From positions 62,001 to 126,000 of the forward strand of contig JAIQFC010000016.1 of the NCBI GenBank assembly GCA_020073465.1: 64,000 nt of DNA. The letters run 5' to 3'. Position numbers and translations under genes: made by a program. The notes beneath the pieces were generated by a model, which ran no database searches, was not told where the DNA came from, and saw only the letters and a program-made list of their open reading frames with translations. This document shows positions 20,142 through 29,701 of this stretch, one piece after another. Source of the DNA: Terriglobia bacterium (GTDB lineage Bacteria > Acidobacteriota > Terriglobia > Terriglobales > Acidobacteriaceae). Each line of letters starts with the position of its first letter. Within the stretch, counting starts at the first letter, position 1.

Positions 20142-21323
20142 ATGCTCGGTGGCCACCGAAAGCTAGTCCTGATTTCTGTGGTGCTCTTGACCCTCGCCGT
20201 GTTGCCAGCGGGGGTGTGGCCGCAGGCACACTCCGCTGAAAATAAGAAAAAGCCTACAAGTAAGTCAGCGGCGGAGTTCGACTCCCTCGCTCGACGAGCC
20301 GCAGCAGCTTGGAAGGCGAATCAAGTCGAAGAAGCAGTGAAGCTATATCGCCAAGGTGTGGACATCCGTCCTACCTGGTCCGAGGGCTGGGATCACCTGG
20401 GCAACTCGCTCTATCAACTTGAGCGTTACAGCGAGGCCCGCGACGCCTATCGCGAGATCACGATTCTAACCCCCAAGAATGCAGCTTCCTGGGCTTACCT
20501 TGGCCTCTGTGAATACGAGCTGCAGGACTACCGGCGTGCCTTCGACGACATGTCGAAGGGGGAAAAACTGGGAATCGGAGACAACCGCGACCTGACTGGC
20601 CAAGTCAAATATCATCTCGCGGTCCTGTGGAATACGGTTGGGCAGTTTGATATGGGGCTTAGGGAAATGCTTTGGTTCACGCGTCAGAATCTCGGGAGCC
20701 CGGAGATTCTGGAGGCCATCGGGCTGAGCGTGCTCCGGGCCCCCGTGCTTCCTGATAAGGTTCCAGCGGAGAAGAAGGAGATGCTGATCCTCGCCGGGGG
20801 CGCGAGCTTTGCGGCGAATGTGCAGAAGATGGACGAGGCTCGCAAACTCTACCAGCAGCTTGCGGAGAAATATCCAAGCGAGCCGAACGTGCACTTTGCG
20901 TACGGTCAGTTCCTTTCTCACGTGGATATCGATGGCTCGCTTCGAGAATATGAGAAGGAAATCGAACTGAGTCCTTCCCATGTACTGGCGAAACTTGAGG
21001 CTGCACTTCTGTATCTCAAGGAGGGAGAACTCGAAAAGGCGTTGAAACAAGCGCAGGAAAGCGCCAAGCTGCAGCCGCAAAACGCGGCCGCGCACAACCT
21101 GTCCGGCCGCGCGCTCACGGAAATGGACCGTGCGTCGGAAGCGATTCCAGAACTCGAGCTGGCGACGCGGCTGCTTCCTGACAATGCCAGTTTCCATTTG
21201 AATCTGGCGCGAGCGTATCAGAAGTCGGGAGAAGCGACTCTAGCGTCAAAGGAGATTGCGACGTTCAATGAACTGGAGAAGAGGAAGGCAGAAGGACAAC
21301 CTGCCAGCCCACCGCCAAACTGA
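20142..21323 (+). CDS. TPR repeat secreted protein
   Basis: Start MLGGHRKLVLISVVLLTLAVLPAG (signal peptide); multiple TPRs; paralog of 23191-24342. Confidence 0.85.
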   Translation: MLGGHRKLVLISVVLLTLAVLPAGVWPQAHSAENKKKPTSKSAAEFDSLARRAAAAWKANQVEEAVKLYRQGVDIRPTWSEGWDHLGNSLYQLERYSEARDAYREITILTPKNAASWAYLGLCEYELQDYRRAFDDMSKGEKLGIGDNRDLTGQVKYHLAVLWNTVGQFDMGLREMLWFTRQNLGSPEILEAIGLSVLRAPVLPDKVPAEKKEMLILAGGASFAANVQKMDEARKLYQQLAEKYPSEPNVHFAYGQFLSHVDIDGSLREYEKEIELSPSHVLAKLEAALLYLKEGELEKALKQAQESAKLQPQNAAAHNLSGRALTEMDRASEAIPELELATRLLPDNASFHLNLARAYQKSGEATLASKEIATFNELEKRKAEGQPASPPPN

Positions 21324-21324
21324 T

Positions 21325-23031
21325 CTACTTCTTCTCCGTTGGGGAGTTGGGCTCCTCGATTTTGATTGTTCGATCTCCCTGTACATCCTTCAGCACCTGC
21401 CGGATTCCGCTGGGCCAGAGAATCTCGATTTCTCGCACTCGCGACGACGAACCCAGACCGAAGTGCACTCGACTGTCGCTGGAGGAGGCATAGCCCACGC
21501 TGGTGGTGACGTGGTTGTATTGCGTCATTCCATCCTCGCCAGTGGCCTTGATCCGGGCGCCGATTCCCATGCGGTTGCTCTTATTCCCGCGCAATTGCAG
21601 CTCGACCCAGTGGTTCTTACTTTCAGTGACGTTGTGAAAGACCTCGAGCTGGCCATTGAGGGTGGTCACGACTACGTCGATACGGCCGTCGTTGTCGAGA
21701 TCACCGAAGGCGGCCCCGCGGTGCACGGCGGGAGCCAGGAAGTCCGCGCCGGCGGTTGCACTCACGTCCTCAAACTTGCCGTTGCCGAGATTTCTAAAAG
21801 CCGAGTTTGGCTGGGCGCGTGGCCAGGAGAAAAAGCGTTCCGGGTCGGCCAGGACATGGCCTCGTACGACCAGCAGGTCCTTCCACCCGTCGTTGTCAAG
21901 ATCGTAGATGCCGTTTCCCCATCCGGACATTTTCATCGTTGCCCAGCTCAACCCGCTGCGCGTAGTGGCGTCGTCAAACAAGGCTCCGTTGTCGTACACC
22001 AACAGGGGGAACGTCTCCTTTTCCAAGGCCGTATACCAGATGTCGGGCTTGCCGTCATTGTTGACATCGCGAAAATCCACGCCCATCGACGAAAGCGGCT
22101 TGCCGTCAGCGGAAACGGCCACCATCGCCATCTCCCCGATCTCTTCAAACTTCTTACCCCCTAAGTTGTGGAATAAAAAGTTGGGACTCTTATCATTCGC
22201 GACAAAAATGTCGGGATAGCCGTCGCCATCAAAGTCGGCTATGGCCACGCCCATGCCCTTACCGAGGTGCTCAGCAATTCCGGATTCCGCGGAAACATCC
22301 GAAAAGGTGCCGTCGCCGTTGTTACGGTATAGCGTGTTGGGGAGAGGTTTGTACCACTTCGGATCGCAGTAGTCGCGTTCTTTGCCGGTAACGCATACGG
22401 GGTCGTGATCCACTTCCCACTCGACGTAGTTTGAGACGAATAGATCGAGCAGGCCATCATTGTTGTAGTCGACCCAGGCGGCCGCAACCGACCACATCTT
22501 CTTGCCCTTCCACATCCCGCCAGCGACGCCGGCTTTGGCCGTCGCGTCGGTGAATGTGCCATTGCCGTTGTTGTGGAAGAGCTGGTTCCCCGTGACGTTG
22601 GCGAGATAAATGTCTGGCCAGCCGTCATTGTCGTAATCACCGACGGCGACTCCCATACCGTAGCCGGCGCCACCAAGCCCTGCTTTGTCGGTGACATCGG
22701 TAAACGTCAAGTTCCCGTTATTGTGATACAGCCGATTCCTATATTGTGGCCCGTCTTTTTCCAGCGAAGGAATGGCAGCACCATTCACGACGTAGATATC
22801 CAGGTATCCGTCGCCATCGTAGTCGAACAAGGCCAGACCACCGACCATGGTTTCCGGCTGATTCCTGTTCGAGCTCGGGGAACTGTTGGAGACAAAATTA
22901 ACCCCTGCCCGTAAGGCGATGTCCTCAAACCGGATTACCCCGGAAGGCGCAGCGGGGGGAGTCTGGGAAAAACAGAGGACGGCGTGGAGCAGGACAACAA
23001 TCTCGGCTGCCGCTGCGGCTGGGAATTTCAT
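21325..23031 (-). CDS. CRTAC1 family protein (FG-GAP/VCBS + ASPIC/UnbV)
   Basis: DYDGDGYLD, DYDNDGWPD, DFDGDGYPD repeats; C-terminal VHFGLGSSSRVREIEILWPSGIRQVL. Start set at MKFPAAAAAEIVVLLHAVLCFSQ. Confidence 0.9.
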   Translation of the reverse strand: MKFPAAAAAEIVVLLHAVLCFSQTPPAAPSGVIRFEDIALRAGVNFVSNSSPSSNRNQPETMVGGLALFDYDGDGYLDIYVVNGAAIPSLEKDGPQYRNRLYHNNGNLTFTDVTDKAGLGGAGYGMGVAVGDYDNDGWPDIYLANVTGNQLFHNNGNGTFTDATAKAGVAGGMWKGKKMWSVAAAWVDYNNDGLLDLFVSNYVEWEVDHDPVCVTGKERDYCDPKWYKPLPNTLYRNNGDGTFSDVSAESGIAEHLGKGMGVAIADFDGDGYPDIFVANDKSPNFLFHNLGGKKFEEIGEMAMVAVSADGKPLSSMGVDFRDVNNDGKPDIWYTALEKETFPLLVYDNGALFDDATTRSGLSWATMKMSGWGNGIYDLDNDGWKDLLVVRGHVLADPERFFSWPRAQPNSAFRNLGNGKFEDVSATAGADFLAPAVHRGAAFGDLDNDGRIDVVVTTLNGQLEVFHNVTESKNHWVELQLRGNKSNRMGIGARIKATGEDGMTQYNHVTTSVGYASSSDSRVHFGLGSSSRVREIEILWPSGIRQVLKDVQGDRTIKIEEPNSPTEKK

Positions 23032-23190
23032 AATCGTGTGACGGGCCATTCCCGAGGCGGCTTTAAAAGTGATGCCGTGGAGGCAACCACCGTAGCGTTC
23101 GAGGCAGCCAACATCTATTGTAATGGGAGTCTGAGCGGATGATAGAATCTGCGGCCACGACGACAGCCAGGCGATATAATCAGGGTCTCC

Positions 23191-24342
23191 ATGATCCGGG
23201 TAGCGCGCTTTTGGCTGGGGGTGGGACTGCTGTTTGCCGGGGCTTGTGCCGGGGTTGGCGCTGCGGAGGCCCAGAGCAGGCCTCCATCTCCGCCTCAGTT
23301 TCCGCAGGTTTCCCAGCGGGCAACGGAGGCGTTCCGCGAGCATCGTCTTGAGGACGCGGCGAGACTCTACCGGCAGGCTGTGCGACTTCGTCCGAGTTGG
23401 GCGGAGGGGTGGGGATATCTAGCAGCCTCGCTCTACACGCTGAATCGCTACGCGGAGGCGCGGGAGGCCTATCGCCAGACCACGGTGCTGACTCCAAAAA
23501 ATGGGCCCTCGTGGGCTTACTTGGGATTCTGCGAGTACGAACTGCGCGACTACCGTCACGCCTTCGACCATCTTATTAGGGGCACGCAACTTGGCTTGGG
23601 AGCCGATCAGGGGTTGCTTTCAAAGGTTCATTACGAACTCGCGCTGCTCTGGGATACAGCCGGGCAATTCGACATGGCGATGAAGGAGATCACCTTCTTC
23701 GCAAAGGTAGGCGACAAGAGCCCGCCGGTATTCGAGGCGACCGGTTTGATCGTGCTGAGGATGCCGCTGTTTCCCTACGAGATCCCGGCCACAAAGCATG
23801 AGCTGATCATGAAAGTCGGAGAGGCGGGATGGGCAGTGAACGCACGTCAGCTGGAAGAGGCCAGGCAGCTTTACAAGGATCTTGTGACGGCCTACCCGCG
23901 CGAGCCGAATCTGCACTACGCCTACGGATTTGCCCTGGCCGTCTCGGACCAGGAAGCTGCAGTGGCGGAGTTAGAAAAGGAACTGGAAATAACGCCCAAG
24001 CACGTCCCGGCGCTGATCGAAGCGGCTTTCCTCTCTCTCGAGATGGGGCAGGCGGAGAAAAGTGAGGCGCTGGCGCGGCGGGCGATCGAGATTGAGCCGA
24101 AGAATTACGCTCCGCACAACATCCTCGGGCGGATTCTGGTGCAGCACGGGCAAACTGCGCAGGGCATCCAGGAACTGGAAACGGCCGTGCGGCTGGCGCC
24201 GAGCATTGCTGCTGCGCACTTCAATCTGGCGCAGGCGTATCAGAAGGCGGGCCAAAGTGCCGCTGCGGCGCGCGAGTTTGCTGCTTTCAAGGAATTGGAC
24301 CAGCACAAGGACGGTCAGGACGCGAATGCAGAGGCACGTTGA
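23191..24342 (+). CDS. TPR repeat secreted protein
   Basis: Signal peptide MIRVARFWLGVGLLFAGACAGVGAAEAQ; TPRs; paralog of 20142-21323. Confidence 0.85.
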   Translation: MIRVARFWLGVGLLFAGACAGVGAAEAQSRPPSPPQFPQVSQRATEAFREHRLEDAARLYRQAVRLRPSWAEGWGYLAASLYTLNRYAEAREAYRQTTVLTPKNGPSWAYLGFCEYELRDYRHAFDHLIRGTQLGLGADQGLLSKVHYELALLWDTAGQFDMAMKEITFFAKVGDKSPPVFEATGLIVLRMPLFPYEIPATKHELIMKVGEAGWAVNARQLEEARQLYKDLVTAYPREPNLHYAYGFALAVSDQEAAVAELEKELEITPKHVPALIEAAFLSLEMGQAEKSEALARRAIEIEPKNYAPHNILGRILVQHGQTAQGIQELETAVRLAPSIAAAHFNLAQAYQKAGQSAAAAREFAAFKELDQHKDGQDANAEAR

Positions 24343-24346
24343 GCGG

Positions 24347-25747
24347 ATGCCTCGCCTGCTCCGCGGCAGCACACTGTTGTTCTTTGTGGCGGTTTGCTTT
24401 ACCGGGAGCGCGGTCCGGGTGAGGGCGCAGGTCACGGAGGACCCGCTAGCTCGGCACCTCGACGCCGCCGAGGCCTCTCTAAAGAACGGAGATCAGGAGC
24501 ACGCGGCAGCGGAGTACAAGGCGTTTCTGGGCGAGGCACTTCACCGGGTCGCGAATGCCCGGGCACGTGCCGGAGATCTCTCGGCGGCGGCGAGAATTTT
24601 TGCAGAAGCTCTGAATATTGCGGGGGATGATTCGGGATTGCGGCTGGACTATGCCTCGGTTCTTTTCGACCAGAACCGAAGCAAGGACGCGGCTGTGGCG
24701 GCTCAGGCGGTCGTCAATGCAGAGCCGGACAACATGCGGGGGCAAGTTTTGCTGGGACGGGCTCTCTTTGAGCAGAAGGAATATTCTGGGGCGGCAGCGC
24801 ACCTGGAGAAGGCAGCGGCTGCGGGTGAACTGGGGGAAGTGTGGCATCTGCTGGGGATCAGCTATCTGAGGCTCCAGCAACTCGACAACGCTCGTTCACT
24901 GTTGCGCAGAGTGGTTGCAGGTCTGGGAGATACTCCGCAGAACCGGGTTGCAGTCGCGATGACCTACTACTACGGCGACTATCCCGATCAGGCGATCGAA
25001 GAGCTCAAGCGGGTGATCGCGCAGAACGACGCCATTCCCGATGCGCACTACTTTCTGGGGCTGTCGTATCTGGCGCGCAATGAAGCTGCGGGATACGAGA
25101 AAGCCGTGCCCGAGTTTCGCTCGCTGCTGAGGATCAACTCGGAAGATTTCCGGGGACACTACATGCTGGGCTACATCGCACTTCAGCAGCGCCATTTCGA
25201 CAAGGCGGAGGAGGAGTTGCATCGGGCTGCGGCGTTGAATCCTGCCGATGAGGGAACACAGCTCCTGCTGGGGCAGTTGTACTCCGACACAGGGCGGGGG
25301 ACGCAGGCAGCGGAGGTGTTACGAAAGCTGATTGCATTGCAGGGGAGAAGGGCACCGGACTCCGGCATGGTTCGCGCGCACTACATGTTGGGGCGGGTCC
25401 TGCAGCAGAGCGGCAAGGCCGAGGAAGGGGCGGCTGAGATCAGAAGCTCAGAGCAGCTTCGGAGGCAGTTGCGTTTGAACCCAGCGGAGATTTCGGAGAA
25501 CAGGGAGCGCAGTGCCGCGGCGGGAACGGGGAATGGCAGCGAGCAAGGCTCCAGGCGCGCGGCGGCAACGCCCGCGGAGCAGGAGCGAGCGCAGGCGTTC
25601 ATCAAGCAGTTGAGTCCCGTGATCGGCGAGGCTTACTACAATCTGGGCGGCATCGCTGCCCGGCACCAGGATCCCGCAGTAGCGCAGGAATATCTTCAGA
25701 AGGCCGTGGGGTGGGATCCGACGCTGCGGGCGGCGCAAAGGCCGTAG
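24347..25747 (+). CDS. TPR repeat secreted protein
   Basis: MPRLLRGSTLLFFVAVCFTGSAVRVRAQ signal peptide followed by many TPRs; starts just after the preceding stop. Confidence 0.82.
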   Translation: MPRLLRGSTLLFFVAVCFTGSAVRVRAQVTEDPLARHLDAAEASLKNGDQEHAAAEYKAFLGEALHRVANARARAGDLSAAARIFAEALNIAGDDSGLRLDYASVLFDQNRSKDAAVAAQAVVNAEPDNMRGQVLLGRALFEQKEYSGAAAHLEKAAAAGELGEVWHLLGISYLRLQQLDNARSLLRRVVAGLGDTPQNRVAVAMTYYYGDYPDQAIEELKRVIAQNDAIPDAHYFLGLSYLARNEAAGYEKAVPEFRSLLRINSEDFRGHYMLGYIALQQRHFDKAEEELHRAAALNPADEGTQLLLGQLYSDTGRGTQAAEVLRKLIALQGRRAPDSGMVRAHYMLGRVLQQSGKAEEGAAEIRSSEQLRRQLRLNPAEISENRERSAAAGTGNGSEQGSRRAAATPAEQERAQAFIKQLSPVIGEAYYNLGGIAARHQDPAVAQEYLQKAVGWDPTLRAAQRP

Positions 25748-25751
25748 CCGT

Positions 25752-27506
25752 ATGGATGCGAGGCTCCAGGTTCGAATCTTGGCGGTGGCGATCGGGGCCA
25801 TGTTTTTCAAACTGGCGGCGTGGGGGCAGGTTCACGCTACACCGCCGATGCGCTTCCACGATGTGGGCCGCCAGGCTGGACTCACGACGGTGAGCCCGAC
25901 TTCGGCAGACAAGCGGTATCTGGTTGAGACCATGGGCGGCGGAGTGGCTGTGTTTGACTGCGACAATGACGGCAAGCTGGACATTCTCGTGACCGGGGAC
26001 TCCACGATTGATCGCTATCTGCATGGCGGAGATCCGATGGTCACGCTCTATCACCAGGACGGGCGCAAGGGCGGAGTTCTCCATTTCACCGACATTACGC
26101 AGTCGGCCGGGCTCACGACGCGCGGTTGGGGGATGGGGGTGGTGGTCGGAGATTTCGACAACGACGGGCTGCCTGACATCTACGTGACGGGCTACGGCCA
26201 CAACGTGCTTTATCACAATCTGGGTGGATGCAGGTTTGAGGATGTGACCGAACGCGCGCACGTGGGAGGTGGAGGCTTCAGCGTGGGAGCAGCCTGGGCG
26301 GACTACGACCGCGATGGGCATCTGGACTTGTTTGTGTCGCGGTACGTGCACTCCGATATTCAGCACCTGCCGCAGCCCGGCTCGCCATCTTTCAACTACA
26401 AGGGGCTCCCAATCGAGGTTCCGGGAACTGAGGGGGAAACTTCCCTCCTGTTTCACAATCGCGGGGACGGAACCTTCGAAGAGGTTTCTGCAAAGGCCGG
26501 TGTGGACAACTCCGAGAAGAGGCGGGGAATGGGCGTAGTGTGGGGCGACTACGACAACGATGGCTGGCCAGACCTTTTCGTCGCCAATGACATGGACGCG
26601 AACTACCTGTACCGCAACAGGCACAACGGCACGTTTGAAGACATGGGAATGATCAGCGGAACGGCCGTTGATCCGTCAGGCCTGGAACTGGGGAACATGG
26701 CGGGAGATTTCGGGGACTTCGATCGGGATGGGAAGCTGGATCTGGTGGTTACTCGCTTTGGCAATCAACCGGTCAGTCTGTACCGAAATCAGGCAGAGAA
26801 GGGATTCAGCGACATCACGTGGGATGCGAAGATTGGACGTCCCAGTTCGGCACCGGTGAAGTGGGGGACGGGATTTGCGGACTTTGACAATGACGGCTGG
26901 CCCGACATCTTTGTCGCCAATGGCAACGTCTCCCCGAAGGTGGACACGCTGCCTAACGAGGCGCGTTACCGTGAACCGGTTCAGCTGTTTCGGAACCGCG
27001 GGGACCGTACCTTCGACGAGATCGCAGACAGTGCTGGACTGAGCGAGGGACTGCTCCAGTCGCGGCGGGGAACCGCGTTCGGCGATTTGAACAATGACGG
27101 CAATGTCGATGTAGTGGCGTACAACGTCGGCGGACCACCGTCGGTCTTCGTGAATGAGACGCGTAGTTCAAACCATCGTGTGCTTTTCAAGTTGATCGGG
27201 ACAAAGAGCAATCGAGCCGCGATTGGAGCGCGAGTCACAGTGCACACATCAACTATGACTCAGATTGCAGAAGTGACGGGCGGGGGAAGCTACCTCTCTT
27301 CGAACGATGGGAGGCTGCATTTTGGACTTGGCAGCGACTCCACGATGACGACGGTCGAGATTCAATGGCCGAGAGGGGCGAGGGAAGAACTACACAATGT
27401 TACGAGCGATCGGCTTTATACGATTGTGGAGGGTGGTGGCATTCAGGGCACAGCCGCACTGCCTCCACCAGCTACGATACAGCTGGTGAAAGGTAAGGCG
27501 CAGTAG
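25752..27506 (+). CDS. CRTAC1 family protein (FG-GAP/VCBS + ASPIC/UnbV)
   Basis: DCDNDGKLD, DFDNDGLPD, DYDNDGWPD repeats; C-terminal LHFGLGSDSTMTTVEIQWPRGAREEL; close relative of 3918-5624. Confidence 0.9.
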   Translation: MDARLQVRILAVAIGAMFFKLAAWGQVHATPPMRFHDVGRQAGLTTVSPTSADKRYLVETMGGGVAVFDCDNDGKLDILVTGDSTIDRYLHGGDPMVTLYHQDGRKGGVLHFTDITQSAGLTTRGWGMGVVVGDFDNDGLPDIYVTGYGHNVLYHNLGGCRFEDVTERAHVGGGGFSVGAAWADYDRDGHLDLFVSRYVHSDIQHLPQPGSPSFNYKGLPIEVPGTEGETSLLFHNRGDGTFEEVSAKAGVDNSEKRRGMGVVWGDYDNDGWPDLFVANDMDANYLYRNRHNGTFEDMGMISGTAVDPSGLELGNMAGDFGDFDRDGKLDLVVTRFGNQPVSLYRNQAEKGFSDITWDAKIGRPSSAPVKWGTGFADFDNDGWPDIFVANGNVSPKVDTLPNEARYREPVQLFRNRGDRTFDEIADSAGLSEGLLQSRRGTAFGDLNNDGNVDVVAYNVGGPPSVFVNETRSSNHRVLFKLIGTKSNRAAIGARVTVHTSTMTQIAEVTGGGSYLSSNDGRLHFGLGSDSTMTTVEIQWPRGAREELHNVTSDRLYTIVEGGGIQGTAALPPPATIQLVKGKAQ

Positions 27507-27529
27507 AAGGGCAATCCGCAAAACGGGAG

Positions 27530-29332
27530 GTGTTCATTTCCATGCGATCCATTCGATCTTCCTTGATGAGGTCTGGCAAGGGTCGTGGGAGCAAATGCGT
27601 TTCCATGGCTTGCGGCGGGGTCATGGCTGCACTCCTGGTGCTGAGTCAGCTAGCCATCGGCCAGTTGAACCAACACGATGCCGCGAGGCCGCAGGATATG
27701 CCGGCCGAGACAATCGCGCCTGAAATTAAAGGTCCTGTGAAGGTGACGGTGGAGATGGACAAGCCACGAACATTCATGGCACCGCGCGCGATGGCGGTCA
27801 ACGCTTCGGTGTCCGACGGTCACCTGATGGATGCCGAACTTCCGGCGCTTTTGCGCGGAGCAGGAATCACCACGTTGCGTTACCCGGGTGGGGCCTTTGC
27901 CGACAACTATCACTGGTCTACGCACAAGCCGACGAGCTCACAGGCGCCGGTGTCGCAGCGCTACGGCGGTTATGCCCCCAACACCGATTTCGGTCACTTC
28001 GTAAGGTTGATCGACCAGGTTGGAACCACGGTGATCACGGTGAACTACGGTTCGAATCAGGACGGCAGTGGCGGCGGCGAGCCGGCGGAAGCAGCGGCGT
28101 GGGTGGCGTACGCCAACGGAGATCCGACCGATACGAGCGTGATCGGCAAAGATTCCACGGGTTTTGACTGGCAGACGGTGGGGTACTGGGCTTCACTTCG
28201 GGCTTCGCAGCCACTCGCCACCGACGACGGCAAGAACTTCCTCCGCATCGCGCATCCGAAGCTTAACGTGAAGTACTGGGAGATTGGAAACGAAGTCTAC
28301 AAAAACGGCTACTACGGTGGAGAAGGTGACGAAGTCGACATGCACGCACCGTACCCCAAAGAGGCGAAGGACAACGAAAAACAACGGCGCAAGAATGCGA
28401 GCCTTTCCCCAGCAGCGTATGGCAAGGCGCTGCTGCAGTTCGCGAAGGCGATGAAGGCGATGGATCCTCGGATTAAGGTGGGAGCCTCGGTGGACTCGCC
28501 GATCCCCAACAAGTGGGATATTCAGGAATGGACGATGGATCCTGTAACCGGAAAGTACGTCCAGAATACCAAGTTTCAAAAAGCGCAGGATTCAGGCCTC
28601 GACTGGGACCGGAACGTCCTGCAGGTGGTGGGCAAGGACATTGATTTTGTTTCTCTCCATTGGAACACTGGCAACACGAGCGAAGCGTCGAACTGGAAGG
28701 AACTGGACAACGCCAACCTGCTCTCCACGCCTCACGATGAACTTCCTCAGATTGTCGGCGGGCTGGTCGAGCTGTTTCAGAAGTACTGCGGGCAGAATAT
28801 CCAGAACATTCAGCTGCTGGTGACGGATGTGGGTCCTAAATCGTTTATCAAGGTGACGGATCCCAATGTGGTTGGGCTTTTTGCGGCGGACGCGTACCTC
28901 AATCTCATTGGCGATGGAGCAGCGAACATCGACTGGTCGGAGCTGCACGGGGGCAGTTTTCTCGACGAAAAGAGCGAAGCGAGGTCTGCGTATTTCGGGC
29001 TGCAGATGATTCACAATCTGATGAACTTCAATGAAACGCTGGTGTCAGCGGCATCCAGCCACGCGCTGCTCGCGGTCTACGCCGCCAATCACAAGAACGG
29101 AAGCGTGAGCGTCATGCTGATCAACAAGGACCCGAAAAATACCGCGACCGTGAAGGTGACAGTCAACGGCGGGAAACTGGCGGGACCGGGCATGCGATTC
29201 GACTATGGGAGAAGTAATCCCCCTTCGGGAAAGGTAATCGCTGGCAATCAGGTTGAGGACGTCGGGAACAACTTCACCGTGACGGTTCCCGCTTACACAA
29301 TCACCGATCTGCTGATCCCTCAGGCGCGGTAA
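27530..29332 (+). CDS. GH51-like alpha-L-arabinofuranosidase / clan GH-A-like glycoside hydrolase, secreted
   Basis: LLRGAGITTLRYPGGAFADNYHW and LNVKYWEIGNEVYKNG (GN-E acid/base motif), C-terminal beta-sandwich-like region. Confidence 0.65.
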   Translation: MFISMRSIRSSLMRSGKGRGSKCVSMACGGVMAALLVLSQLAIGQLNQHDAARPQDMPAETIAPEIKGPVKVTVEMDKPRTFMAPRAMAVNASVSDGHLMDAELPALLRGAGITTLRYPGGAFADNYHWSTHKPTSSQAPVSQRYGGYAPNTDFGHFVRLIDQVGTTVITVNYGSNQDGSGGGEPAEAAAWVAYANGDPTDTSVIGKDSTGFDWQTVGYWASLRASQPLATDDGKNFLRIAHPKLNVKYWEIGNEVYKNGYYGGEGDEVDMHAPYPKEAKDNEKQRRKNASLSPAAYGKALLQFAKAMKAMDPRIKVGASVDSPIPNKWDIQEWTMDPVTGKYVQNTKFQKAQDSGLDWDRNVLQVVGKDIDFVSLHWNTGNTSEASNWKELDNANLLSTPHDELPQIVGGLVELFQKYCGQNIQNIQLLVTDVGPKSFIKVTDPNVVGLFAADAYLNLIGDGAANIDWSELHGGSFLDEKSEARSAYFGLQMIHNLMNFNETLVSAASSHALLAVYAANHKNGSVSVMLINKDPKNTATVKVTVNGGKLAGPGMRFDYGRSNPPSGKVIAGNQVEDVGNNFTVTVPAYTITDLLIPQAR

Positions 29333-29334
29333 AC

Positions 29335-29460
29335 CTGGCAACCAATCGAGGGAGGCGAAAGATTAACGTTGCTGCGCAATACCAGGGTCGGTCCGATGGA
29401 TCTGCGCTGAAGTGATGTCTGTCCGGATCGGCGTGTCGGCCAATGGATGACAATTAAAGG
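29335..29460 (-). pseudogene. Remnant of the C-terminus of a LacI-family regulator
   Basis: Minus strand reads IHWPTRRSGQTSLQRRSIGPTLVLRSNVNL, matching DHFVNRTPIPASSYIGPALVLRSNVHL at the C-terminus of the intact LacI gene 30981-32060. Confidence 0.75.
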
Positions 29461-29701
29461 AGAGGATCCAAACAACCCAGATGTGCTCTTCGCGCGCGGC
29501 GGGCTGGAAGACGCCCTGCCCCCGGTCAATCCAAAGCATGGGACGCCCGAGCTATCCGGGCTGCACTTGCTTGCTCAATCTATCTTTGAAACGACTCTTG
29601 TGGAATACGTTCCCTTTGCCACAAGAAACACAGATGCAGGACTGCCCTTTTTTGTCGTCACAGTGAAGTAGAATCCACTCTTCGTCTTCTTCTAACGCAG
29701 T

